From assembly GCA_002372505.1 (NCBI GenBank), contig DFGY01000057.1, positions 1 to 7,053 on the forward strand: 7,053 nt of DNA. Direction: 5' to 3'. The notes beneath the pieces were generated by a model. That model did no database searches. It saw nothing but the letters and a program-made list of their open reading frames with translations, and was not told the origin of the DNA. The translations under genes and the position numbers were made by a program. The stretch comes from Firmicutes bacterium UBA3738. Its GTDB lineage: Bacteria; Bacillota; Clostridia; Peptostreptococcales; Anaerovoracaceae. Shown here piece by piece: positions 1-6,509 of the stretch (within the stretch, counting starts at the first letter, position 1; each line of letters begins with the position of its first letter).

Positions 1-17
1 CTACTTAGCCACTTGCA

Positions 18-53
18 TGATTTGCCTGCATCATTTTTCGTGCAGGCAAATTG
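18..53. terminator. Strong hairpin downstream of the EEP gene
   Basis: TTTGCCTGCA (21-30) and TGCAGGCAAA (41-50) form a perfect 10-bp stem around a 10-nt loop. An A-T pair (20/51) and two wobbles extend it to 18-53. It begins about 50 nt past the stop of the minus-strand EEP lipoprotein, so it probably ends or stabilises that transcript. Neither strand has a good T-run after the stem, so factor-independent termination is not assured; a protein-binding dyad is the alternative. Confidence 0.5.
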
Positions 54-103
54 CGGAAGTCGCTGAGACGTAGCGCATTACGCGCCACCGTCCTAATAGT
101 TGC

Positions 104-982
104 TTAGTTCTGGCTGGTGGAGGGGGCTTTGATGGTCACGTCAACATACACCGGAAGGTGATCGGAGGCGATTTTGACGTCGCCGGACTTGAATTCTGTG
201 GGCACTTTGGCCGCGTGGAGTTCAACCCGGGACGAGGCATTCCGGTACACCATTATGTAATCGATGCACTTGGTCGGACTTTTGGCAGGATAGGTGAAGT
301 CGAGCGGCGAGAGGATGGTCCACTCCTGCTTCATGTAGGCAATGGTCTCGCTGTTCGGCAGGGCGTTGAAGTCGCCGCACAGAATCACCGGTTTGTCCGT
401 GTTGCCGTATGTCTTTCTTACCCAATCGGTTATAGTAGAAGCCTGAGCTTTCTGGGCATTCTTGGATGTGTGGTCCAGGTGGGTGGAACAGAACACGAAA
501 TCCCGGAATTCGCACACCGCGAGGGCACGCTGCTCGGAGCCGTCGCCGCGGTCGAGCTTGAGCCTCATGCGCTTTAGAAGCTTCAGCGAGGGATCCGACA
601 CTATTCCGATTCCGTAGCCGCCGCCTTTGTAATTTAGGGCCTGCGCAAATGTGTAGTCCCAGCCGCCCATGGCCTCGGCGAATAGCTTTATCTGAAAAAC
701 GTTGTGACGGGTGTTGCAGCTGTCCAGTTCGTTCATGGATAAAGCGCTCACACCCAGCTCCTTGGCCATAGCGGCCACCATGTTGGTCGTGTTGGTCCCG
801 CTCTTGCTGAAAACGCCTACGTTGTACGTTGCAAGCCTTAGCGTGTCGCCGGCTGCAGCCGGCTCGCTCGGTTTGATCTCAGAGTCTTTCTCGCCGGGCG
901 ACGGGATTTGGCCCGAAGGAGCGTTATCACATTGACAGAACAGAAATAAGGCGCTCAGAAGCGCAAATAACAGTGTTTTCAT
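104..982 (-). CDS. Lipoprotein of the endonuclease/exonuclease/phosphatase (EEP) family
   Basis: Predicted exported metal-dependent phosphoesterase of the DNase I-like fold, 292 aa, a usual length for a single-domain member. A hydrophobic signal segment (residues 3-15) ends in FCQC, with Cys16 or Cys18 the likely lipidation site. This is a loose lipobox, and a linker rich in Pro, Glu and Ser follows to about residue 46. The EEP motifs appear in order: TYNVG (Asn54), NELD (Glu85, metal ligand), STHLDH (166-171), GDFN (Asp204, Asn206), IDYIM (Asp241) and SDHLP (Asp274, His275). The catalytic set is complete, so the enzyme should be active in the periplasm or at the surface. The substrate (nucleic acid, phosphoinositide-like lipid or sugar phosphate) cannot be told. 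The start is fixed by the signal peptide, and a TAnnTTTG box lies 4 nt upstream. The gene is visibly richer in G+C than its neighbours. Confidence 0.88.
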   Translation of the reverse strand: MKTLLFALLSALFLFCQCDNAPSGQIPSPGEKDSEIKPSEPAAAGDTLRLATYNVGVFSKSGTNTTNMVAAMAKELGVSALSMNELDSCNTRHNVFQIKLFAEAMGGWDYTFAQALNYKGGGYGIGIVSDPSLKLLKRMRLKLDRGDGSEQRALAVCEFRDFVFCSTHLDHTSKNAQKAQASTITDWVRKTYGNTDKPVILCGDFNALPNSETIAYMKQEWTILSPLDFTYPAKSPTKCIDYIMVYRNASSRVELHAAKVPTEFKSGDVKIASDHLPVYVDVTIKAPSTSQN

Positions 983-986
983 ATGG

Positions 987-994
987 CAAATATA
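987..994 (-). promoter_or_regulatory. Bacteroidota -7 box TATATTTG for the EEP gene
   Basis: Read on the minus strand this is TATATTTG, a perfect TAnnTTTG match. Only 4 nt (CCAT) separate it from the ATG, so transcription would start at or next to the start codon. No TTTG lies 19-22 nt further upstream; the palindrome CACGTG (1013-1018) covers that region instead. Confidence 0.6.
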
Positions 995-1025
995 TTAAAT
1001 TATTACTTTTCCCACGTGATTTTTG

Positions 1026-1033
1026 TAAATTTG
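1026..1033 (+). promoter_or_regulatory. Bacteroidota -7 box TAAATTTG for the lectin-like lipoprotein
   Basis: TAAATTTG matches TAnnTTTG exactly and lies 4 nt (CGGT) before the ATG at 1038, the same spacing as on the opposite strand of this spacer. No clear -33 TTTG is visible. If translation instead began at the in-frame ATG at 1053, the leader would be about 15 nt. Confidence 0.6.
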
Positions 1034-1037
1034 CGGT

Positions 1038-1832
1038 ATGAAACAATATATCATGCACTCTATTATCAAGATAGCCGGCATGTTGGTCATAGCCGCAATG
1101 ATGGGAACCGCATGCTCGGATGTAAATCCCGAAGAAACAGATCCACAGGACAACAACGGGAAAAACGAGGTGAAACCTACCCCTGCGATGTATGATTATC
1201 CGCTCCCCGAAGCCGTAGATTTGGGCCTTTCTGTTAAATGGGCATCAATGAATCTGTTTTCTTCCGAACCGGTTTCCGTAAAAGGTTTTTTGCCCTGGGG
1301 TGCTTATTATAACACTTCCTGTAGCTGGCGGGATTACAGGTTATGCGAAGGCTCTGAGAAGAGTCTGACCAGATACAACAGCGATAAAGCATACGGAAAG
1401 GTTGACAACAAGAAAGAGTTTAAGGAGTATAATTACGAAGATGATGCCGCCAGAGCATATCTTGGCGGCAAATGGCGCATTCCTACTGAGGCAGAATGGA
1501 AGGAACTGATTGATAATTGCACTTGGAAATGGAAATATACCAGTATTCCAGACACATCCAAGCCGGGAACCACTACGACGGTGGGAGGGTATCAGGTTAC
1601 CAGTAAAATTAACGGCGCCAGCATAATCCTGCCTGCTGCGGGTAAGAAAAAGTATAATAACGACAAATTTACCGCTGAATTTCTGTATCAGGGTCAATTG
1701 GGCTTTTACTGGACTTCTACAGCCTCGTCAGGCGCCAATGCCAGAATGTTTCATTTTTCCGGCTATGGCGAAATGACTTTACGTTATACTTTGCGCTGTG
1801 AAGGTCTTTCTATCCGCCCTGTAACAGATTAG
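1038..1832 (+). CDS. Lipoprotein with a DUF1566 / Fibrobacter-major-paralogous-like domain
   Basis: Predicted surface or periplasmic lipoprotein of 264 aa. The signal segment ends in GTAC with Cys26 as the lipidation site, and an acidic, Asn-rich linker follows (27-52). The rest matches the pattern of a large Bacteroidales surface family: EAVDLGLSVKWAS (58-70), GGKWRIPTEAEWKEL (143-157), a run through GGYQVTSKINGASIILPAAG (183-202), GFYWTST (222-228) and C-terminal LSIRPV (257-262). Such domains are generally thought to adopt a C-type-lectin or sulfatase-modifying-factor-like fold and to act in binding; no enzyme motif is visible. The protein has one domain, unlike the two-module protein encoded at 3725-6502. 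The start at 1038 gives a leaderless mRNA; Met6 (1053) also leaves a complete signal peptide. The ligand is unknown. The neighbour at 1851 converges on it with only 18 bp between them. Confidence 0.85.
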   Translation: MKQYIMHSIIKIAGMLVIAAMMGTACSDVNPEETDPQDNNGKNEVKPTPAMYDYPLPEAVDLGLSVKWASMNLFSSEPVSVKGFLPWGAYYNTSCSWRDYRLCEGSEKSLTRYNSDKAYGKVDNKKEFKEYNYEDDAARAYLGGKWRIPTEAEWKELIDNCTWKWKYTSIPDTSKPGTTTTVGGYQVTSKINGASIILPAAGKKKYNNDKFTAEFLYQGQLGFYWTSTASSGANARMFHFSGYGEMTLRYTLRCEGLSIRPVTD

Positions 1833-1850
1833 ATATTTCGGTCGTTCTAT

Positions 1851-2249
1851 TTAACCATCTTTGTGGTGCCGGAGATTCCATTTACGGAGGAATTCGGCTA
1901 GCTCGGTGTTTTTCAGTATCTTTTCGTAGCAGCTCATAGGGAACTCGTCGGAGAACTTTTCCAGATCGCAGTCCACCAGAAAGTCCATCGGCAGATCTTC
2001 GTCGAATTCTCCGCCCATGCAGCTTCCGGCAGAGATGCCCGGAGTAAAAATCTCCTTGCGTATATAGGGCTGACCGGAATCTTTGAAGCAGAGATAGTAA
2101 ATCCTGCTCTCGTATCCCCCCGGATTTTCAAAATGAGTGCTCGCAACCCTAATTTTGTCGTGAATGAACGTCTGTCCGTTTTTGCGGGCATATTCCTCCT
2201 CAGGAGAATCATAAACGCCACGGATAATCGTTTTACTCTGTTCTGACAT
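1851..2249 (-). CDS. Conserved-looking hypothetical cytosolic protein, 132 aa
   Basis: I do not recognise this protein. It is acidic to neutral and hydrophilic, with no signal peptide or membrane segment, so it is probably cytosolic. Features seen are a charged N-terminus with SPEEEYARKNG (15-25), an aromatic strand-like stretch SRIYYLCF (48-55), a Gly/Cys-bearing turn GISAGSCMGGEFDED (70-84), and a C-terminal half dominated by acidic residues and leading into a helical, basic tail. The start at 2249 has an A-rich leader with no Shine-Dalgarno, normal for Bacteroidota, and a promoter (2318-2350) lies upstream. It appears to be a monocistronic gene converging on the lectin-like lipoprotein, with no shared operon to suggest a role. 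An immunity-like or stress protein would be a guess. Confidence 0.75.
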   Translation of the reverse strand: MSEQSKTIIRGVYDSPEEEYARKNGQTFIHDKIRVASTHFENPGGYESRIYYLCFKDSGQPYIRKEIFTPGISAGSCMGGEFDEDLPMDFLVDCDLEKFSDEFPMSCYEKILKNTELAEFLRKWNLRHHKDG

Positions 2250-2317
2250 AATTATTGTTTTGTTTTGATGTTTTTTAAAGCCGAACTAACGCTCTGAACG
2301 TGCACCGAGCTCATATA

Positions 2318-2350
2318 CAAACATAACGTAGCAAATAATCCCCCCGGCAA
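2318..2350 (-). promoter_or_regulatory. Promoter of the 132-aa gene
   Basis: On the minus strand TATGTTTG (2318-2325) matches TAnnTTTG, and a TTG (2348-2350) lies 22 nt upstream as a possible -33 element. Transcription would start near 2311-2314 and give a leader of about 62 nt before the ATG at 2249. Confidence 0.5.
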
Positions 2351-2358
2351 CATTTGCC
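2346..2358. promoter_or_regulatory. Small dyad GGCAA-CAT-TTGCC over the -33 region
   Basis: The 5-bp inverted arms at 2346-2350 and 2354-2358 overlap the proposed -33 element of the 132-aa gene. The position suits a repressor or activator site, but a dyad this short can arise by chance. Confidence 0.25.
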
Positions 2359-2423
2359 CACATTTTGGGCTTACTGAAAGTTTTGTAGTCCATGGCAAAT
2401 TCTATATTAGTAAACACGGTCTG

Positions 2424-2560
2424 ACAAATATAATCATTTCTCCAGACTACCACCTCCCATGTGCATCTTCTCCGACGTGGCTATCCTGAAAAAGCGAGTT
2501 TAAGCTTCCCTTCGGTGAGCATAGGGGTACATTCTCGTGACAGGCTATGAGCATTTTGGG
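2424..2560 (-). repeat. Dispersed ~136-bp repeat, copy 1
   Basis: This segment matches 6915-7050 at the other end of the window. From 2465 to 2560 (96 bp) only two bases differ. Nearer 2424 there are a few more substitutions and one single-base length difference. It lies wholly between genes, about 75 bp upstream of the promoter of the minus-strand 132-aa gene. Read on the minus strand it holds an ATG ORF (2447-2554, 35 codons) beginning MLIACHENVPLCSPKG; the extra base shifts its last codons relative to copy 2. CATAG and CTATG arms (2519-2550 region) could pair. No transposase or clear terminal inverted repeats are seen. It may be a structured RNA, a small-peptide gene or a non-autonomous element. 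Strand is assigned by the longer shared ORF and by the orientation toward the downstream gene. Confidence 0.85.
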
Positions 2561-2789
2561 ATGATTTTGCTTATAGGGGTCCACTGTCTGTGCAGACTAT
2601 ACACACCTGGCCATAGGCAGGAGAGCCGAAAGCGCCATACATATACCAATAGCGGATTCAAGAATTGAAGAAATCCGCAGATAGTCCGTGATGCACCGCG
2701 TGACAGGCGGCTTTGTCGGCATCTTTTCGCGTACGTTATATAATTGAAGCCTTTTTATGCCTACAGCAACGGAAATCTCTCATAATTTT
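2561..2789. other. Non-coding spacer after repeat copy 1
   Basis: I see no supportable gene here. The only clear structure is a 7-bp hairpin GCGGATT/AATCCGC (2652-2658 and 2672-2678, 13-nt loop) without a T-run. Whether the repeat extends past 2560 cannot be judged, because its second copy is cut by the window end. Confidence 0.5.
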
Positions 2790-2797
2790 TATATTTG
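2790..2797 (+). promoter_or_regulatory. Bacteroidota -7 box for the 151-aa lipoprotein
   Basis: TATATTTG is a perfect TAnnTTTG match 24 nt before the ATG at 2822, predicting a leader of about 20 nt. No convincing -33 TTTG is present at the usual distance. Confidence 0.5.
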
Positions 2798-2821
2798 TCT
2801 GGAATTAACTGTTTGTAGCTT

Positions 2822-3277
2822 ATGAAAAAACATCTTTTGCTTTTTGCTTTCGCCATTGTCGCTGTACTGGCTTTCGTGGGTTGTGAAGCAGACCCGTCCT
2901 CTTCCAATTGGTTGAAGCGTACAAATTGGGAGGCAGACGTTAATGGTAAAGAATGTGAAGGGTTTGCTTCGGGAACAATACGCGAGGGAGGTGTTCGGAT
3001 TAGCTTTTCCGGGAATGGTTACACAATGTTTTACGATTTCTCGGTTGGAAAGAGAGTAAGCTCGGGTAAAGTAATTTCTGAATCTTTTCCGGACTATAAT
3101 GATGCGGAGTTGTATCTTCCGTTTGATTATGTAGATGAAACAGGCCAGAAACAGCAAATCATAAGCACAGGCAAGATTTCTGCGGACCACAAGACAATCC
3201 ATTTCGACTCTTTGATTATAGATAATTCTCCAGAGCGCGGAATGACCTTTATCAAAGACGTGAACTTTGTCCGGTAA
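2822..3277 (+). CDS. Small lipoprotein of unknown function, 151 aa
   Basis: The N-terminus is a typical lipoprotein signal: MKK, a hydrophobic run (5-20) and FVGC with Cys21 as the lipid-modified residue. The mature part of about 130 aa is hydrophilic and looks beta-rich. It has short alternating stretches such as VRISFSGNGYTMFYDFSVG (about residues 58-76), AELYLPFDY and a C-terminal MTFIKDVNFVR, with a Trp-containing beginning (NWLKRTNWEADVNG). This layout suggests a small beta-barrel or beta-sandwich like the lipocalin-like lipoproteins common in Bacteroidota, but no signature motif supports that family. The gene stands alone on the plus strand, has its own promoter box, and is followed by a convergent operon ending at 3378. 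Function and partner are unknown. Confidence 0.78.
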   Translation: MKKHLLLFAFAIVAVLAFVGCEADPSSSNWLKRTNWEADVNGKECEGFASGTIREGGVRISFSGNGYTMFYDFSVGKRVSSGKVISESFPDYNDAELYLPFDYVDETGQKQQIISTGKISADHKTIHFDSLIIDNSPERGMTFIKDVNFVR

Positions 3278-3279
3278 AC

Positions 3280-3305
3280 AAAAAAGCTGCCTTGAAAAAC
3301 CAGCT
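3280..3305 (-). terminator. Weak rho-independent terminator of the minus-strand operon
   Basis: On the minus strand AGCTG (3301-3305) pairs with CAGCT (3285-3289) across an 11-nt loop and is followed by a T-run (3280-3284). The stem is only 5 bp. It lies about 75 nt past the stop of the deoxyribosyltransferase-like gene and right next to the stop of the convergent 151-aa lipoprotein. Confidence 0.45.
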
Positions 3306-3377
3306 CTTGCGCAGTAGGTGAGACTCGATGCAAATATTGTACAGCGCTAATTATAAAGAAGTTAGCAGCAAAGGTGT

Positions 3378-3692
3378 TTAAATCTCTTCTAAATACCTCA
3401 CCGCTCGTCCATTCTTCTTTGCATACTCGATCTCGCTCCTGGTACTCTCTCCGATATAGCCGCCGACGTTAATGACATAGATTTCGTCGGCCATATCAAT
3501 CTTCCTCTTATGCATATCGTCCAGCATCTCCTTTGTCCCGGGAGCCCACACTTCTTCGTCGCCGCTGTGCCCGAAGAGTCCGACGCTGATTACAATGTTG
3601 CCTTCGAGGGTCAGTCGCTTCTGGGCCTCAAGAAACTGCTCCTTGAACCGCGTACTGCCGCAGAGAGTTATGACTTTGTATTTGCCGACCAT
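3378..3692 (-). CDS. Nucleoside 2-deoxyribosyltransferase-like protein (DUF4406-type)
   Basis: A 104-aa cytosolic protein with a Rossmann-like pattern. An initial strand leads into ITLCGSTRF (8-16), the nucleotide-binding CGS turn. A helix and a second strand NIVISVGLFGH (32-42) follow, then a region DMADEIYVINVGGYIGEST (66-84) and a conserved-looking helix RSEIEYAKKNGR (85-96), and it ends RYLEE. This order is typical of the small 2-deoxyribosyltransferase-like family, in which the Gly-Glu-Ser/Thr and Ser-Glu-Ile motifs contribute to the active site. Family members act on nucleosides or nucleotides, but many short ones are uncharacterised, so catalysis is not assured. The start lies 32 bp after the stop of the large lipoprotein with no promoter between, so it is probably co-transcribed. 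A cytosolic nucleotide-type enzyme beside a surface protein is an odd pairing, and it may simply be a passenger. Confidence 0.8.
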   Translation of the reverse strand: MVGKYKVITLCGSTRFKEQFLEAQKRLTLEGNIVISVGLFGHSGDEEVWAPGTKEMLDDMHKRKIDMADEIYVINVGGYIGESTRSEIEYAKKNGRAVRYLEEI

Positions 3693-3724
3693 CGATTATG
3701 CTGACAAGATTATTCAGAAAGTAT

Positions 3725-6502
3725 TTATTCCCGCTGACATCTAATGGCCCTGCCATACGCATTAGCGACAGTTTTACCATACGTAAAATTATACATAGTA
3801 TTAAACTGTAATACATCGGTACTTGTTGAACCATAAATAGCATAACTACCAACATCTACCAGCTCGCCAGTTTTATAGTCTTTGTACCCAACCGCCGGGT
3901 ACCAGGCACCTCCGTAAGGGTAAAACTTGGTGAAATTCATTCCATAATTCTGTTTGTCAAACGAAGGGTCATTTACATCTGCAATATTGCTTACAGAGCC
4001 TGCGCTCACAGACCAAATACCCTCTTTCCCTCCTGTTGGAACGCGGTATCCACTTGGACAAGGATCATAGATTGTTTTCTCTTCTGACCACCGTGGGGAT
4101 GTCCCGGATGAAGAATATAACCAGTCATTCCTGTTAGTTATAAATGTCATAGGATGAGCCACAGCATATTCTATAGTACCAGTATCACCATCAGAATCGA
4201 CCGAGGAAAATAAATACTGTAATCCAGCGGCTAAGCCCGAATCTCTATATACAGAATTAATGAAAGGATCCTTTCTTCCCCACTGATAAAGCAGCCCAAG
4301 CGATTGAATATCTCCTATTTTTGCCGACGTTGCACCAAGATTTCTATCCATCATCGCCCCCGCATTATTAGCATAGTACTGGTCTGCAGGCATAGATGAA
4401 ACGCACCATATGTGCCATGACCATAATATACTTCCCTCTGAATCTTTTGCGGCTATCACGGCATTTCCTGCTTTACCAAAAGTCTGAAAGAAGATATAGC
4501 CGTCGCGGTAACCAAAATTGCTGACGATACCTATATTACCCGCATTATCTAGCCCCTCTTTCTCAATATAATCATCCCATAACAAGTCAACAGAAGATAC
4601 CTCCCCAACGGATTCGTTGCTGTTACCCTTTACTGCATTGATTTTATATCGTCCTTTTTTATCAACAAGATAGCAATTGGCATTACCTGCGGAAGACAAG
4701 TCTGTAACTGCTTCTATCTTCTGGCATCTTACAGAAGATCTATAGCCATAACTGGAGTTTTGAACAAAAGAAGATGCATACCCTGACTCGCTAAAAACAA
4801 AATCGAAAGTCGTGCTCCAATTATTTAAGCAGGAGAGATATGTGCCTGCGCCAACCCCATTCAGAAAAGTAGCAGGATACCATACTCCATTGCCAAGCAC
4901 CGAGCTGAAATCTATTCCTTTATTGGACGCATCCCAGGTTAAACTGCAGTTTGGTTGTTTAGAGTATCCACCAAAAGCTTCGGCCCAGATTCCATATACT
5001 CCCCCATCCGGGACCCTATATCCAGGAGGGCAGGGATCATATTTTGTTTTCGCGCTGTTCCATCTCGAGGCATCATTGGTGTTTCTCTCCGTATAAAGCC
5101 AGTCGTGGTTCACAGAATTCGCTTGTATAAAAACAGTAGGATTACTTATTGCAAATGCTATCGTTCCTATACTCGAATCAGATGTCTTGTTTTTCCATTC
5201 CGATGGATTACTTTTTATCTTAAAAGAGTAATTGTAATTCTGTTCCGGCAGGAAAGGATCTTTGCGTCCCCATTGATATAGAAGCCCATAAGATTTGCTA
5301 TCCCCCGGTTCTTTACTAGTCGCACCTAAGTTCCGGTCCATCATAATACCTGCATCATTAGGATATTTCTGATCCGTATAGGAGGGAATATAACCTCGAC
5401 ACACCCAAATATGCCAAGACCATAAAATGACGCCATCGGAGTCTCTTATAGCTATTGATGCATTGCCATCTTTCCGTGCAGAGAAGCAAACAAATCCATC
5501 TTGCAGTTTAACATCGTTAATAACATCACCAATGGCCGGAGCCGTTTCAGACCCTACACTTTCCCAAAGAACTTCGGCGGTCACTGGGTCCCCGGAAATG
5601 GCGTCGCTACTGTTCCCCTGGACCATACAATTGAATTTGTAATCTCCTGGGGTGGAAATTAGATAGCAATTGGCCGTTTCGTCACGGCTCAAATCGGTGT
5701 ATGATTTCGTCAAACGATTGTCAATAATACCTATATTCTTAACCTCGCTTCTTGCCAGATTAAGAGGTTTGTTTGACGTAGCTGTGCCCAGGTAGTATCC
5801 TTCGGTATCATAGCACTCTATCGTAAAACCATTCGAGAACATTTGTGGCAACGTGGAAATATAGTAGTCTCCACTACCGTGAATATCAATTCTTATACGA
5901 GACTCTCCTTCGTTAAAAGCGCTTTCGGGTCCTTCGTCTCGCAGATAAATATAGGTACAGCCACATATTTCCTCGAATCGATTTCCGCGGAACACAACAT
6001 ATCCCACATCATTGCGATCCAACGTAAATTTTATAAGACTAGTCACATTGCGAAACGTTAAGACAGAACCCTCTTGTAAACTATTGGTTCTAGCAACCGA
6101 GATATGAGCATCTTTGAATAAACCTGTCTGGGTTTCCGGGATGAAGACCACTTGTTCTCCTTCGTCGATTACCGAGACTGAAACATTTTGGCCCGTGTAT
6201 AGAGCTACCAGCCAGGAAGCATTATTGTTTACGTTCAGAGATAAAGAAGCGACATCGCAATCTTCTTCTATTGAACAGGTAGAATTATATGGACTGTATG
6301 ATCTCCTACCGCTACTATATGATACTAAATCACCTGCGCACCAACTGACTTTCCCGTTATCAGATATAGCTGTTTTTGTTTCTGTTTTATAAGAAGCCAG
6401 GAATGTTATCATAGATGTCTCCCCGGAAAAGATCGTCTCGGGAACCTCCTCAACGCAAGCAGTCAGCAATAAGCTAAATATCAGCACTATATGGCTTTTC
6501 AT
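3725..6502 (-). CDS. Large surface lipoprotein, fimbrillin-like N-terminus plus two Fib_succ_major-type modules
   Basis: Predicted surface-anchored lipoprotein of 925 aa. I start it at 6502 because this Met begins a clean signal ending LTAC (Cys16, then VEE) and lies 7 nt after the stop of the upstream small ORF. The ATG at 6520 would overlap that ORF. About residues 28-258 resemble fimbrillin-like domains (ETKTAISDNGKVSWCAGDLV). Two tandem modules follow, at about 269-594 and 600-923. Each has DLS...ANCYL, a GNA.IA..DS.G stretch, ILWSWHIW (359-366; 692-699), DRNLGATS (389-396; 719-726), LYQWGRKDPF (408-417; 738-747), DPCP.GYRVP (489-498; 813-822) and a terminal RCQ. This is the Fibrobacter-succinogenes-major-paralogous-type pattern, probably with a lectin-like fold. 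Adhesion or glycan binding is the likely role; no catalytic motif is seen. The modules are clearly diverged at DNA level. Confidence 0.87.
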   Translation of the reverse strand: MKSHIVLIFSLLLTACVEEVPETIFSGETSMITFLASYKTETKTAISDNGKVSWCAGDLVSYSSGRRSYSPYNSTCSIEEDCDVASLSLNVNNNASWLVALYTGQNVSVSVIDEGEQVVFIPETQTGLFKDAHISVARTNSLQEGSVLTFRNVTSLIKFTLDRNDVGYVVFRGNRFEEICGCTYIYLRDEGPESAFNEGESRIRIDIHGSGDYYISTLPQMFSNGFTIECYDTEGYYLGTATSNKPLNLARSEVKNIGIIDNRLTKSYTDLSRDETANCYLISTPGDYKFNCMVQGNSSDAISGDPVTAEVLWESVGSETAPAIGDVINDVKLQDGFVCFSARKDGNASIAIRDSDGVILWSWHIWVCRGYIPSYTDQKYPNDAGIMMDRNLGATSKEPGDSKSYGLLYQWGRKDPFLPEQNYNYSFKIKSNPSEWKNKTSDSSIGTIAFAISNPTVFIQANSVNHDWLYTERNTNDASRWNSAKTKYDPCPPGYRVPDGGVYGIWAEAFGGYSKQPNCSLTWDASNKGIDFSSVLGNGVWYPATFLNGVGAGTYLSCLNNWSTTFDFVFSESGYASSFVQNSSYGYRSSVRCQKIEAVTDLSSAGNANCYLVDKKGRYKINAVKGNSNESVGEVSSVDLLWDDYIEKEGLDNAGNIGIVSNFGYRDGYIFFQTFGKAGNAVIAAKDSEGSILWSWHIWCVSSMPADQYYANNAGAMMDRNLGATSAKIGDIQSLGLLYQWGRKDPFINSVYRDSGLAAGLQYLFSSVDSDGDTGTIEYAVAHPMTFITNRNDWLYSSSGTSPRWSEEKTIYDPCPSGYRVPTGGKEGIWSVSAGSVSNIADVNDPSFDKQNYGMNFTKFYPYGGAWYPAVGYKDYKTGELVDVGSYAIYGSTSTDVLQFNTMYNFTYGKTVANAYGRAIRCQRE
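3728..4705 (-). repeat. C-terminal module (second copy) of the large lipoprotein
   Basis: This encodes the second ~325-residue unit, from TDLSSAGNANCYL to RCQRE. It aligns with the preceding unit at an offset of 324-333 residues, set by ILWSWHIW, DRNLGATS, LYQWGRKDPF and DPCP.GYRVP. The DNA is too diverged for recent duplication. Confidence 0.8.
4721..5698 (-). repeat. First module of the large lipoprotein
   Basis: This encodes the unit from TDLSRDETANCYL to VRCQ, with the same landmark order as the second unit. It differs mainly in the segment after DPF (an Asn/Tyr/Lys-rich insert) and in the final ~80 residues, the part expected to form the exposed face of a lectin-like domain. Confidence 0.8.
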
Positions 6503-6509
6503 ACTATAC

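Noticed and set aside
1..73. Open frame from the left edge on the plus strand ending at 71-73
   Set aside because: It is only 24 codons, shows no protein-like pattern and runs across the 10-bp hairpin.
158..577. Plus-strand 139-codon ORF
   Set aside because: It is antisense to the well-supported EEP gene, whose catalytic motifs fall in this stretch.
1650..1832. Diversity-generating retroelement target at the C-terminus of the lectin-like lipoprotein
   Set aside because: Lectin-like C-termini are known targets in other systems, but no reverse transcriptase, template repeat or near-identical second copy of this 3' end is present in the window.
2424..2560. Repeat as a known riboswitch, tmRNA, 6S RNA or CRISPR unit
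   Set aside because: I could not find the conserved motifs of these classes on either strand, and two copies 4.5 kb apart do not form a CRISPR array.
2789..3202. Minus-strand 137-codon ORF
   Set aside because: It is antisense to the 151-aa lipoprotein, which has a clear signal peptide and promoter box. The minus frame lacks any protein-like pattern.
3346..3366. Hairpin GCTAA/TTAGC after the deoxyribosyltransferase-like gene
   Set aside because: The stem is 5 bp plus weak pairs, A/T-rich, and has no T-run on either strand. The hairpin at 3280-3305 is the better terminator candidate.
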